6,939 bases of DNA from an uncultured Clostridia bacterium (GCA_948919095.1 CAQYCU010000073.1:1-6939); one strand, 5' to 3'; counted from the first letter of the stretch, positions 1-6,223 are shown. Translations and numbers: made by a program. The notes: generated by a model not told the origin, from the sequence alone.

Positions 1-29
1 TTGACATTTATTCAAAATAAAAATATAAT
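1..29 (+). promoter_or_regulatory. Consensus sigma-A promoter for minD-minE-rodA-dus
   Basis: The -35 box TTGACA (1-6) and -10 box TATAAT (24-29) match the housekeeping consensus at all twelve positions, with the optimal 17-bp spacer. Transcription should begin near 36, giving a leader of about 22 bases with the minD ribosome binding site at 46-51. No terminator is seen until 3712-3739, so this promoter can drive all four downstream genes. Sequence upstream of position 1, including any minC, is not visible. Confidence 0.8.
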
Positions 30-57
30 AGATACATATTATTCAAGGAGGAGAGTT

Positions 58-861
58 ATGGGGGAGGTCATAGTCATAACGTCTGGAAAAGGCGGAGTTG
101 GAAAGACTACAACAACAGCCAACTTAGGTGCAGCTTTAGCGTTAAAAGGTAAAAAAGTTGTACTAGTTGATACTGATATTGGTCTTAGAAACCTTGATGT
201 CGTAATGGGACTAGAAAATAGAATTGTTTATGACATTGTTGACGTAGTAGAACAAAAATGCAAATTAAGACAAGCGTTAATAAAAGATAAAAGATATACT
301 GATTTATTTTTATTACCAGCTGCCCAAACAAGAGATAAAAGTGCTGTGAATGAAGAGCAAATGAGAGAACTAACTACCAAATTGAGAGAAGAATTTGATT
401 ATATATTAATAGACTGTCCAGCCGGAATAGAACAAGGATTTAAAAACGCAATATCTGGAGCTGACAGAGCTTTAGTAGTAACAAATGCAGAAATATCATC
501 AATAAGAGATGCTGACAGAATAATAGGATTATTAGAAGCTTCAGAAATAAAAAATCCTGAATTAGTAATAAATCGTCTAAGACCTGAAATGATAAAAAAG
601 GGTGAAATGATGGATGTTGAGGATATATTAGATTTATTATCAATAGATTTAATAGGAGTTGTACCAGAAGATGAAATTATTATCACACAAACGAATAAAG
701 GAGAACCAGCTGTATCTAATAAAAAAGCACCATCAGGGAAGGCATATATTGAGATTGCAAGACGAATACTTGGGGAAAATGTTGAAGTAACAATCCCAGG
801 AAGGAAAAATAAAGGAGTTTTAAATTCCATAAAAAAAGTATTTAAAAAATCGAAAGGATAA
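58..861 (+). CDS. minD: Septum site-determining ATPase MinD
   Basis: MinD is a membrane-cycling ATPase that recruits the division inhibitor MinC to the inner membrane face and keeps FtsZ rings away from the poles. The 267-residue product has the deviant Walker A motif GKGGVGKT at residues 10-17 (signature Lys11, Lys16), the switch I segment DTDIGLRN at 38-45, and the switch II motif DCPAG at 119-123. Its last ~15 residues form a basic amphipathic helix typical of the MinD membrane-targeting tail. Length is normal for the family. ATG at 58 is chosen because AGGAGG at 46-51 lies 6 bases upstream and the protein then starts directly on the first beta strand. The frame is open back to a TTG at position 1, but that codon is part of the -35 box, so the 19-residue extension is not believed. 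minE follows after 5 bases. Confidence 0.97.
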   Translation: MGEVIVITSGKGGVGKTTTTANLGAALALKGKKVVLVDTDIGLRNLDVVMGLENRIVYDIVDVVEQKCKLRQALIKDKRYTDLFLLPAAQTRDKSAVNEEQMRELTTKLREEFDYILIDCPAGIEQGFKNAISGADRALVVTNAEISSIRDADRIIGLLEASEIKNPELVINRLRPEMIKKGEMMDVEDILDLLSIDLIGVVPEDEIIITQTNKGEPAVSNKKAPSGKAYIEIARRILGENVEVTIPGRKNKGVLNSIKKVFKKSKG

Positions 862-866
862 TTAAA

Positions 867-1544
867 ATGTTGGATAACATAAAGAAGTTTTTTAGAAAGC
901 TTAATAAAAATAACAATAAGCTAATTAATGAAAAGGGAACAAACAAAGATGCAGCCAAAGAAAGATTACACCTAGTTCTAATGCAAGATAGAGCTAACGT
1001 ATCAGCTGATTTTCTTGATTTGATGAAACAAGAAATTATAGAAGTAATAAAAAAATATATAGATGTTGATGAAAAACAAATAGACGTTAAGCTTACAAAT
1101 AAACAAAATAGCGATGGAACAACAGGTGCTCCAGCATTATATGCTAATATACCAATAAAAGGCATAAAAAATGAAAGCAGAAAATTAACAAGTTCTAAAA
1201 AGATAAGTAATAACATAAAACAAGCAAAAACTGTTAATAATACAAGTAGTAAAACACAAAATCCAAAAGTTGACACAAAAGGAAAGAAAGAGACAACAAA
1301 TAATAAGAACAACATAAATAAAAAAGATAATACTAGTACAGCAAATAAAAATAATACAAATTCGCAAAATGCAGCAAATAAAAATTCTAATAATGTAAAT
1401 AATAAAAATACCGATAATGCGAATAACATATCAAAAGATACAAATAAAAATAAAGATAACAATACTGAAAAACCTAAACCAGCTAATACATATAACATAA
1501 ATCTCAATGTGAAAAATAATAAACAAAATAATAAAAAGAAATAA
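867..1544 (+). CDS. minE: MinE topological specificity factor with long Asn/Lys-rich C-terminal tail
   Basis: MinE stimulates the MinD ATPase, displaces MinC and drives Min oscillation or patterning. Residues 2-12 form a basic amphipathic N-terminal helix (membrane-targeting type). Residues 29-66 carry the MinD-contact region and alpha helix (AKERLHLVL, then EIIEVIKKYIDVD), and residues 70-98 fit the C-terminal dimerisation strands ending in LYANIPI. Typical MinE has about 85-95 residues; this one has 225. From about residue 104 the chain is low-complexity: by hand count about 38 Asn and 26 Lys in 122 residues, with one Tyr and no Phe, Trp or Cys. The frame stays open to a single stop, so the tail appears translated. 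The ribosome binding site AAAGGA (853-858) lies inside the end of minD, so translation of the two is probably coupled. Identity of the core is secure; the role of the tail is unknown. Confidence 0.9.
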   Translation: MLDNIKKFFRKLNKNNNKLINEKGTNKDAAKERLHLVLMQDRANVSADFLDLMKQEIIEVIKKYIDVDEKQIDVKLTNKQNSDGTTGAPALYANIPIKGIKNESRKLTSSKKISNNIKQAKTVNNTSSKTQNPKVDTKGKKETTNNKNNINKKDNTSTANKNNTNSQNAANKNSNNVNNKNTDNANNISKDTNKNKDNNTEKPKPANTYNINLNVKNNKQNNKKK

Positions 1545-1583
1545 TCTTTTACAAAAGAATAGTGATTTACAACAATTAGTTAC

Positions 1584-1599
1584 TTAGGAAGGAACCTAA
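1584..1599 (+). promoter_or_regulatory. Small hairpin presenting the rodA ribosome binding site
   Basis: TTAGG (1584-1588) and CCTAA (1595-1599) are exact inverted arms around the loop AAGGAA (1589-1594), which holds the core of the rodA Shine-Dalgarno sequence. The 5-bp stem is weak. If it forms, it leaves the GGA exposed and shortens the effective distance to the ATG at 1607, which is otherwise long. This is an observation of sequence symmetry; its function is inferred. Confidence 0.3.
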
Positions 1600-1606
1600 A
1601 TAAAAA

Positions 1607-2716
1607 ATGAGAAAAAAAGTAACAAAAAACATTGAATGGTCGATTTTGTTATGTACAATCCTATTAGTAATAATAGGATTGTTTGCAATATATTCAGCAA
1701 CAGCAAATGCTGAACATGATGAATTTAGAAAACAGCTAATGTGGATAGGAGTTAGTATTCCAGTTTTAATTATATTTACATTAGTTGATTATGATATGCT
1801 TTCGAAAATATCACCAATACTTTATGTACTGGCAATAGGAGCATTAGTTGCGGTACTATTTACAAAACCAATATCAGGAGCAACCAGCTGGTTTGTAATA
1901 AAGGATGTAGTTTCAATACAACCATCAGAATTTGCTAAGATAGCAGTAATATTGTTCCTAGGATTAGTAATATCTAGAATGAAAAAAAATGGAACAAAAG
2001 AAGTTAATAGAATAACTAGACTGATATTATTATTTATTATAATAGGTATACCATTAGTGCTCATAGTAAAGCAGCCTGACTATGGAACAGCAATTGCATT
2101 TTTACTTGCTTTTGTATGTATGTTATTTGTAGCAGGAATATATAAAAGATATATAATAGCAGCAATACTAACTGTAGTAATAGCAGTTCCACTATTATAT
2201 GTATTTGTTCTTCCTGAACATGCTAAAAAAAGAATAGATGTATTTTTAAATCCAGAATTAGACCCAAGAGGAGCTGGATATAACCTAACTCAATCCAAAC
2301 TTGCAATAGGTGCAGGAGAATTATTAGGAATGGGATATTTAAAAGGAAATCAAACACAACTAGGATTTTTATACCCCAAATCAACTGACTTTATATTTTC
2401 TGTAATTGGAGAAGAATTAGGCTTTATAGTAGCTGCTACAATTATTATATTATATGTAGTCCTGATAACAAAGGCAATTTATGTTGCTAAAACTGCAAAA
2501 GATGACCTAGGAGCCCTCGTTGCAACTGGAATAGCGGGAATATTTATTTTTCATATGATGGAAAACATTGGAATGACAATAGGGCTTTTACCAATAACAG
2601 GTGTACCACTTCCATTTGTAAGTTATGGTGGAAGTTCAATGTTAAGTAATTTTATTATGATAGCACTATTATTGAATATTAGTAGTAGAAGACAGAATGC
2701 GACATTTTTAGAGTAA
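1607..2716 (+). CDS. rodA: RodA, SEDS-family peptidoglycan glycosyltransferase
   Basis: RodA is a polytopic membrane enzyme that polymerises lipid II into glycan strands of the lateral wall, working with a class B PBP and the MreBCD elongasome. The 369-residue product has about ten hydrophobic segments, the first at residues 11-32. SEDS landmarks are GATSW (91-95), QPSE (105-108), KQPDYGTA (155-162), the extracellular loop NPELDPRGAGYN (215-226), STDFIFSVIGEE (259-270), and a C-terminal GLLPITGVPLPFVSYGGSS block. Asp261 aligns by motif with the catalytic Asp of E. coli RodA (Asp262). KQPDYGTA and the IGMTIGLLPITGVPLP block favour RodA over FtsW. A min-rodA order is common in clostridia, by recall. 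The ribosome binding site AGGAAGGA (1586-1593) is unusually far, 13 bases, from the ATG; no nearer start fits. Confidence 0.94.
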   Translation: MRKKVTKNIEWSILLCTILLVIIGLFAIYSATANAEHDEFRKQLMWIGVSIPVLIIFTLVDYDMLSKISPILYVLAIGALVAVLFTKPISGATSWFVIKDVVSIQPSEFAKIAVILFLGLVISRMKKNGTKEVNRITRLILLFIIIGIPLVLIVKQPDYGTAIAFLLAFVCMLFVAGIYKRYIIAAILTVVIAVPLLYVFVLPEHAKKRIDVFLNPELDPRGAGYNLTQSKLAIGAGELLGMGYLKGNQTQLGFLYPKSTDFIFSVIGEELGFIVAATIIILYVVLITKAIYVAKTAKDDLGALVATGIAGIFIFHMMENIGMTIGLLPITGVPLPFVSYGGSSMLSNFIMIALLLNISSRRQNATFLE

Positions 2717-2728
2717 AAAGAGGAGAGA

Positions 2729-3703
2729 ATGTTAAGTAAACTTAAAATCGGAAATGTAGAATTAAATAATAATATAATTTTAGGACCTATGGCAGGACTA
2801 ACAGATAGGCCATTTAGGATTATATGTGAAAAATTTAATCCAGGTTTAGTAGTTACTGAAATGTGTAGTAGTAAAGCATTAATGTATAATGACAATAAAA
2901 CAAAGTTATTATTAAATACTATAAATGAGAAAAGACCAGTTGCTGTTCAAATATTTGGAAGTGATACAGCTTCAATTTCATTTGCAACGAAATATATAAA
3001 TGATAATAATTTAGCAGATATAATTGATATTAATATGGGGTGTCCAGCGCCTAAGGTTGTAAAAAATGGAGACGGAAGTAAACTATTATTAGAACCAGAA
3101 AAAGTATATGAAATAACAAAATCAGCAGTAGAAAATTCAAAAGTTCCAATAACAGTTAAAATAAGAACTGGATGGGATAGTGAACATATTACTGCAGTAG
3201 AAGTTGCAAAGAATATAGAAAGGGCGGGAGCAAGTGCTATTACAATTCATGGAAGGACAAGAAGTCAATTTTATAGTGGAGAAGTTAATTTAGATATAAT
3301 AAAACAAGTAAAAGAATGTGTGAAAATTCCTGTTATAGGAAATGGAGATATACATAATTTTGAAGATGCAATAAAAATGTTTATAAAGACTAACTGTGAT
3401 GGAATTATGATATCAAGAGCAAGCTTAGGAAATCCATGGATATTTAAACAAATAATAGACCAATTCGAAGGCAAAGCAATAAGGAAAATTAGCAATATAG
3501 AAAAGTTAAATATAATGTTACAACATATTGAATTAGAAGTTAAAGAAAAGGGAGAATATACAGGTATTAGAGAAATGAGAAAGCATTTGTCTTACTATAT
3601 TAGAGGTGAACAAAATGCTTCAGATATTAGACAAAAAATAAATAAATTGGAAAGTAAAGAAGAAGTTGATAAAACCATTAAAGAATATTTTTTGAATTTG
3701 TAA
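2729..3703 (+). CDS. dusB: tRNA-dihydrouridine synthase, DusB type
   Basis: This is an FMN- and NADPH-dependent TIM-barrel enzyme that reduces specific uridines in the tRNA D-loop to dihydrouridine. The 324-residue length is usual for the family. Signature pieces are GPMAGLTDRPFR (19-30, FMN site), VTEMCSSKAL (42-51), INMGCPAPKVVKNGDGSKLL (101-120) with the expected catalytic Cys105, a KIRTGWD segment near 145, the IHGRTRSQFYSG strand-loop, GNGD, and ISRASLGNPWIF. The ASLGNPWIF ending and overall length suggest the DusB/NifR3 branch rather than DusA or DusC; bacilli and clostridia also carry Dus paralogues, so the subclass is less sure than the family. Only 12 bases separate it from rodA, with GAGGAG (2720-2725) just before the ATG. 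It is the last gene before the terminator at 3712-3739, so it is co-transcribed with the shape genes. Confidence 0.93.
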   Translation: MLSKLKIGNVELNNNIILGPMAGLTDRPFRIICEKFNPGLVVTEMCSSKALMYNDNKTKLLLNTINEKRPVAVQIFGSDTASISFATKYINDNNLADIIDINMGCPAPKVVKNGDGSKLLLEPEKVYEITKSAVENSKVPITVKIRTGWDSEHITAVEVAKNIERAGASAITIHGRTRSQFYSGEVNLDIIKQVKECVKIPVIGNGDIHNFEDAIKMFIKTNCDGIMISRASLGNPWIFKQIIDQFEGKAIRKISNIEKLNIMLQHIELEVKEKGEYTGIREMRKHLSYYIRGEQNASDIRQKINKLESKEEVDKTIKEYFLNL

Positions 3704-3711
3704 ATATAATT

Positions 3712-3739
3712 AAGCAGTAGATTTTCTACTGCTTTTTTT
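3712..3739 (+). terminator. Intrinsic terminator after dus
   Basis: AAGCAGTAGA (3712-3721) pairs exactly with TCTACTGCTT (3725-3734) around a TTT loop, and more T residues follow to 3739. It begins 9 bases after the dus stop codon and ends the minD-dus unit. Confidence 0.9.
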
Positions 3740-3763
3740 AAATTATATAAGAATTGAAATAGT

Positions 3764-3792
3764 TTGAAAGAAAACAAATAACTATATATTCT
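3764..3792 (+). promoter_or_regulatory. Weak candidate promoter for the GerS-like gene and mazF
   Basis: TTGAAA (3764-3769) is followed 17 bp later by TATTCT (3787-3792), a modest sigma-A-like pair. Because a strong terminator lies just upstream at 3712-3739, some promoter is needed in 3740-3831, and this is the best-looking one. TATATT (3785-3790) and TATAAC (3793-3798) are alternative -10 boxes at poorer spacing. No clear sporulation-sigma promoter was recognised. Confidence 0.3.
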
Positions 3793-3831
3793 TATAACGC
3801 AAATCCAAAGCTAGAAAGGAATAAATTTAAT

Positions 3832-4437
3832 ATGAAATCAACAAAAAATTTAATTATTATTGTAATAGTAATTTTGCTAGTTACAATTTTAACAAATTTT
3901 TTACCTAAAAATGATAATAAAAAAATTATAAATGGAAATAATAAAAGCATACAAGAGATAGAAGAATATCTTTTAAATATTAATTCATATAAAGCAACAA
4001 TTGAGGTAAAAGTAAAAAGTAATAAAAATGAAAACACATATATAATAAAACAACAGGTAAAAGATAATATATGTACTCAAGAAATTATAGAACCAAAAAG
4101 CATGAAGGGAACAATTATTACATATAAAGAAGGAATATTAGAAATAAAAAATACAAACTTAAATATTAGTAAAATATATGAAAACTATCCATATATAAGT
4201 AACAACACATTATTCTTAAATGATTTTATTAATGAATATAAAAATAGTGAAAAAAGAAAGATTGAAGAAATACAAGGAACAATAGTTATGATGGTTGAGA
4301 CACAAGAAAGATATAAGAAAAAACAAAATTTATATATAGATAAAAAAACGCTAAAGCCAAAAACATTTGAGATAATAGACATGAACGAAAATGAAAAAGT
4401 TTACATAACATATAATGAGATAGAATTAAATATTTAA
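3832..4437 (+). CDS. Membrane-anchored GerS-like (LolA-fold type) protein
   Basis: The 201-residue product has a Lys-rich start, one hydrophobic helix at about residues 7-24, an Asn/Lys linker, and an extracytoplasmic domain from about residue 39. That domain begins SIQEIEEYLLNINSYKATI and continues as alternating beta-strand-like segments, including KQQVKDNICTQEIIEP and a late LYIDKKTLKPKTFEI. This pattern resembles the germination lipoprotein GerS and related LolA/outer-membrane-lipoprotein-sorting-like proteins of clostridia. In C. difficile GerS partners the spore-cortex amidase CwlD. There is no Cys in the signal region, so this is not a lipoprotein; the only Cys is residue 81. The ribosome binding site AGAAAGGA (3813-3820) sits 11 bases before the ATG. 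mazF follows after 37 bases, and a gerS-alr-antitoxin-mazF order is known, by recall, in C. difficile, which supports the call. Function here is inferred. Confidence 0.6.
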   Translation: MKSTKNLIIIVIVILLVTILTNFLPKNDNKKIINGNNKSIQEIEEYLLNINSYKATIEVKVKSNKNENTYIIKQQVKDNICTQEIIEPKSMKGTIITYKEGILEIKNTNLNISKIYENYPYISNNTLFLNDFINEYKNSEKRKIEEIQGTIVMMVETQERYKKKQNLYIDKKTLKPKTFEIIDMNENEKVYITYNEIELNI

Positions 4438-4474
4438 GATATATCATCTCTAATTTAATAAATGGAGAGTAAGT

Positions 4475-4822
4475 ATGACAATAAGAAGAGGAGATATGTT
4501 TTATGCAGATTTAAGTCCAGTTGTGGGCTCAGAGCAAGGAGGAATTAGACCAGTAGTAATTATTCAAAATGACGTAGGAAATAAATATAGCCCAACAGTT
4601 ATTACAGCAGCAATTACTTCAAAGCTTGGAAAAACAAAGTTACCAACGCATATAGCAATCGGTTCTCAAGATGTAGGTTTGAAAGTTGATTCAGTAATTT
4701 TAGCAGAGCAAGTTAGAACTATTGACAAAAGTCGATTAAAAGAAAAAATAGGACACATAGAGGATGCTAGAATAATGAATCAAATAAATAATGCATTAGG
4801 TTTAAGCATTGGCTTAGAATAA
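4475..4822 (+). CDS. mazF: MazF/EndoA-type mRNA endoribonuclease toxin
   Basis: MazF-family ribonucleases cut single-stranded mRNA at short sequence motifs; the B. subtilis homologue cleaves UACAU. The 115-residue length is standard. The N-terminal signature [20 protein letters not shown] (4-23) is followed by [10 protein letters not shown]. Arg25, Thr48 and Gln79 fall at the same numbers as conserved active-site residues of B. subtilis EndoA (recalled alignment), so the enzyme looks intact. GGAGAG (4464-4469) lies 5 bases before the ATG. The cognate antitoxin (MazE/EndoAI, a ribbon-helix-helix protein) normally lies directly upstream. Here the 37-base gap to the GerS-like gene is too short to hold it, and none is found elsewhere in the window. 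The gene is probably transcribed with the GerS-like gene and ends at the strong terminator at 4831-4871. Confidence 0.95.
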   Translation: MTIRRGDMFYADLSPVVGSEQGGIRPVVIIQNDVGNKYSPTVITAAITSKLGKTKLPTHIAIGSQDVGLKVDSVILAEQVRTIDKSRLKEKIGHIEDARIMNQINNALGLSIGLE

Positions 4823-4830
4823 TACAAAAT

Positions 4831-4871
4831 AAAAATCTTTGAACTCACATTGTGTGAGTTCAAAGATTTTT
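4831..4871. terminator. Bidirectional intrinsic terminator between mazF and nth
   Basis: A perfect 19-bp inverted repeat has arms 4831-4849 and 4853-4871 around the loop TTG. The outer five pairs are A:T, so each strand ends its stem in a run of T and continues T-rich. It lies 8 bases after the mazF stop and 3 bases beyond the nth stop, so it can end both convergent genes. Confidence 0.93.
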
Positions 4872-4874
4872 GTT

Positions 4875-5504
4875 TTAGGCAATATAAGATTTACAATTTT
4901 TATTCAGTGGGCATTTATTACATTTTGGTCTCTGCGAAGAACAAATATTTCTACCATGCCAAATTAATATGTGATTAACATCTTTCCAATATTCTTTGGG
5001 GATAAGTTCACATAAATCTTTTTCAATTTTTTCAGGCTCCTTTTCACTTGAAAAACCTAAACGGTTAGCTATACGTTTACAATGTGTATCAACAGCAATA
5101 CCTTGAGGATTATTGAAAGCCTCTAGCATAATCACATTAGCACTCTTTCTACCAACACCAGGAATTGTAATTAGTTCTTCCATTGTCTTTGGAACTTCTC
5201 CATTAAAACTTTCCATTATTTTTTTTCCAGCTGATTTTAAATTCTTAGCTTTGTTTTTATAAAATCCACAAGGATGAATTAACTCTTCAATTTTTTCTAA
5301 ATTAGCATTTGCAAAATCTTTGGGAGTACTAAACTTAGCAAACAAACAAGGTGTAGTTTTATTTACTCTCTTATCAGTACATTGTGCAGATAAACATACT
5401 GCAACAAGCATCTGGAATGGAGTATCAAAATCAAGGCTACATGTAGCATCAGGATAAGCCTCAATTAATTTTTTTACAATATCTATAGCTTCTTTTTTGG
5501 TCAT
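4875..5504 (-). CDS. nth: Endonuclease III, DNA glycosylase/AP lyase
   Basis: This is a base-excision repair enzyme that removes oxidised pyrimidines and nicks abasic sites by beta-elimination. In the 209-residue form the helix-hairpin-helix is IPGVGRKSANV (114-124) with catalytic Lys120. The catalytic Asp139 lies in AVDTHCKRIANRLGF. The C-terminal iron-sulfur loop is C-x6-C-x2-C-x5-C at Cys188, 195, 198 and 204, which matches the [4Fe-4S] pattern exactly. The N-terminal LSAQCTDKRVN block (38-48) is also typical. Start choice: ATG at 5504 puts the catalytic Lys at 120, as in E. coli, but lies 12 bases from AAAGGA (5522-5517). An in-frame TTG at 5510 would add two residues and has the better 6-base spacing. 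The gene is monocistronic, between an extended -10 promoter and the shared terminator. Confidence 0.95.
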   Translation of the reverse strand: MTKKEAIDIVKKLIEAYPDATCSLDFDTPFQMLVAVCLSAQCTDKRVNKTTPCLFAKFSTPKDFANANLEKIEELIHPCGFYKNKAKNLKSAGKKIMESFNGEVPKTMEELITIPGVGRKSANVIMLEAFNNPQGIAVDTHCKRIANRLGFSSEKEPEKIEKDLCELIPKEYWKDVNHILIWHGRNICSSQRPKCNKCPLNKNCKSYIA

Positions 5505-5564
5505 AATCAATTTAATTCCTTTCTTATAAATGTAGGTATTATGTGTGTAAAATTAATTTGTCTA

Positions 5565-5573
5565 ATTATATCA
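5565..5573 (-). promoter_or_regulatory. Extended -10 promoter for nth
   Basis: Read on the minus strand, TGATATAAT (5573 to 5565) is a perfect extended -10 element (TGn plus TATAAT). No good -35 box lies 17 bp further upstream, as is usual for extended -10 promoters. The start would be near 5558, giving a leader of about 50 bases before the nth ATG. Confidence 0.6.
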
Positions 5574-5625
5574 TATTTTGTAGAAAAAATATAGTATGTA
5601 GTTGAAATATACAGAAAAGTTAAAC

Positions 5626-5655
5626 TTGACTTTTCAGCCAAGTCTGATATATAAT
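5626..5655 (+). promoter_or_regulatory. Sigma-A promoter for the TSCPD-domain gene
   Basis: TTGACT (5626-5631) and TATAAT (5650-5655) are separated by 18 bp and match the consensus at 11 of 12 positions. A start near 5662 leaves a leader of about 43 bases. The -35 region and spacer carry a short dyad, GACTT (5628-5632) and AAGTC (5640-5644), overlapped by ACTTG (5624-5628) and CAAGT (5639-5643). This could be a small operator, though arms of 5 bp are weak evidence. Confidence 0.7.
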
Positions 5656-5704
5656 AAAAATATTAATTTATACCAAAAATTATAAACGAAGAAAGGAGTA
5701 AAGT

Positions 5705-5971
5705 ATGCAATATAGATACAAACCACAAGGAGTATGTTCAACAGAAATAATAATAGATATAGAAAATGATATAATACAGAATTTACAAGTAATAGGCGGA
5801 TGTCATGGAAATTTACAAGGAATAGCAAGTTTAGTAAAGGGGATGAGAGTTGAGGATATTATTTCAAAAATAAAAGGAATAGACTGCAGAGGAAGAGGAA
5901 CTTCTTGTCCAGATCAAATTGCAAAAGCACTTGAAGAATATAAAATTTCGAAAAAAGTGCAACTAGTTTAG
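5705..5971 (+). CDS. Stand-alone TSCPD-domain protein (TIGR03905-like)
   Basis: The 88-residue protein is a single TSCPD domain, the small Cys-containing module also found at the C-terminus of B12-dependent (class II) ribonucleotide reductases. Visible signatures are the opening YRYKPQGVCSTEI (3-15), GGCHGN (31-36), and CRGRGTSCPDQIAKAL (61-76). Four cysteines, Cys11, Cys33, Cys61 and Cys68, are placed as if for metal binding or redox; this is inference. The biochemical role of free-standing members is not established to my knowledge. The strong site AAAGGAG (5692-5698) lies 6 bases before the ATG. The gene appears monocistronic, with its own promoter at 5626-5655 and a hairpin terminator at 6014-6058. 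No ribonucleotide reductase gene is nearby, so the neighbourhood gives no functional hint. Confidence 0.9.
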   Translation: MQYRYKPQGVCSTEIIIDIENDIIQNLQVIGGCHGNLQGIASLVKGMRVEDIISKIKGIDCRGRGTSCPDQIAKALEEYKISKKVQLV

Positions 5972-6013
5972 TAAGTATAAAGTAGGAATAATATAATACA
6001 AATTTATAAAATA

Positions 6014-6058
6014 AAAAAGGAGAACCTTAATGGCTATACCAAAGAGGTTCTCTCTTTT
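6014..6058. terminator. Bidirectional hairpin terminator between the TSCPD gene and microprotein genes
   Basis: GAGAACCT (6020-6027) pairs exactly with AGGTTCTC (6045-6052). The stem extends by a G:U pair, one mismatch and four A:T pairs, with a 17-base loop. On the plus strand it ends in TCTCTTTT after the TSCPD gene. On the minus strand it is followed by CCTTTTTTATTTT, an even better T-tract, which would end transcripts of the two micro-genes. Confidence 0.7.
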
Positions 6059-6124
6059 AAAAAGTTATAGAAAAATTGTAAATTTAATGAGTGCTTTCTA
6101 ACCTATAATATTAAAGATTAAAAA

Positions 6125-6223
6125 TTAGCAGCATCCTTTATTTCCGCCACAGCAGAAGCAAAGTAATAATAAAATTATTATTATACAACAACAGTCATTA
6201 TCTTTTCCACATTTGTCAAACAT
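6125..6223 (-). CDS. 32-residue Cys-rich single-pass membrane microprotein
   Basis: I do not recognise a named family. The 32 codons encode 9 cysteines. A polar head (residues 1-10, starting MFDKCGKD) leads into CCC (11-13), an unbroken hydrophobic run of four Ile and four Leu (14-21), then CFCC (22-25), GGNKG, and a terminal CC. It looks like a short membrane helix capped by Cys clusters at both ends. A real gene is supported by GAAGGAGG (6240-6233), one of the strongest ribosome binding sites in the window, 9 bases before the ATG. Support also comes from the terminator just downstream at 6014-6058 and from a second gene of the same design 73 bases upstream. The design recalls the tiny hydrophobic or Cys-rich proteins often left unannotated in Firmicutes, some of them spore-associated (YjcZ/SscA-like); that link is only analogy. 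Confidence 0.7.
   Translation of the reverse strand: MFDKCGKDNDCCCIIIILLLLCFCCGGNKGCC

Noticed and set aside
399..830. A 143-codon open frame on the minus strand inside minD
   Set aside because: It is fully opposite a conserved ATPase gene and has no family signature, so it is a shadow frame caused by low stop-codon density.
842..1507. A 221-codon open frame on the minus strand opposite minE
   Set aside because: Its Phe/Leu/Ser-rich product is what the reverse complement of an Asn/Lys-rich A-rich coding stretch gives. It has no convincing ribosome binding site and fully overlaps minE.
4411..4416. TATAAT inside the end of the GerS-like gene, as a possible mazF promoter
   Set aside because: No -35-like hexamer lies at 16-18 bp and there is no upstream TGn. 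Such hexamers are expected by chance in DNA this A/T-rich.
6030..6101. A 23-codon plus-strand frame beginning MAIPKRFSLL with AAGGAG 7 bases upstream
   Set aside because: The ribosome-site-like sequence and the start codon both lie within the terminator hairpin at 6014-6058, which explains them. The product matches nothing known and there is no promoter for it. It stays possible as a leader peptide but is not supported.
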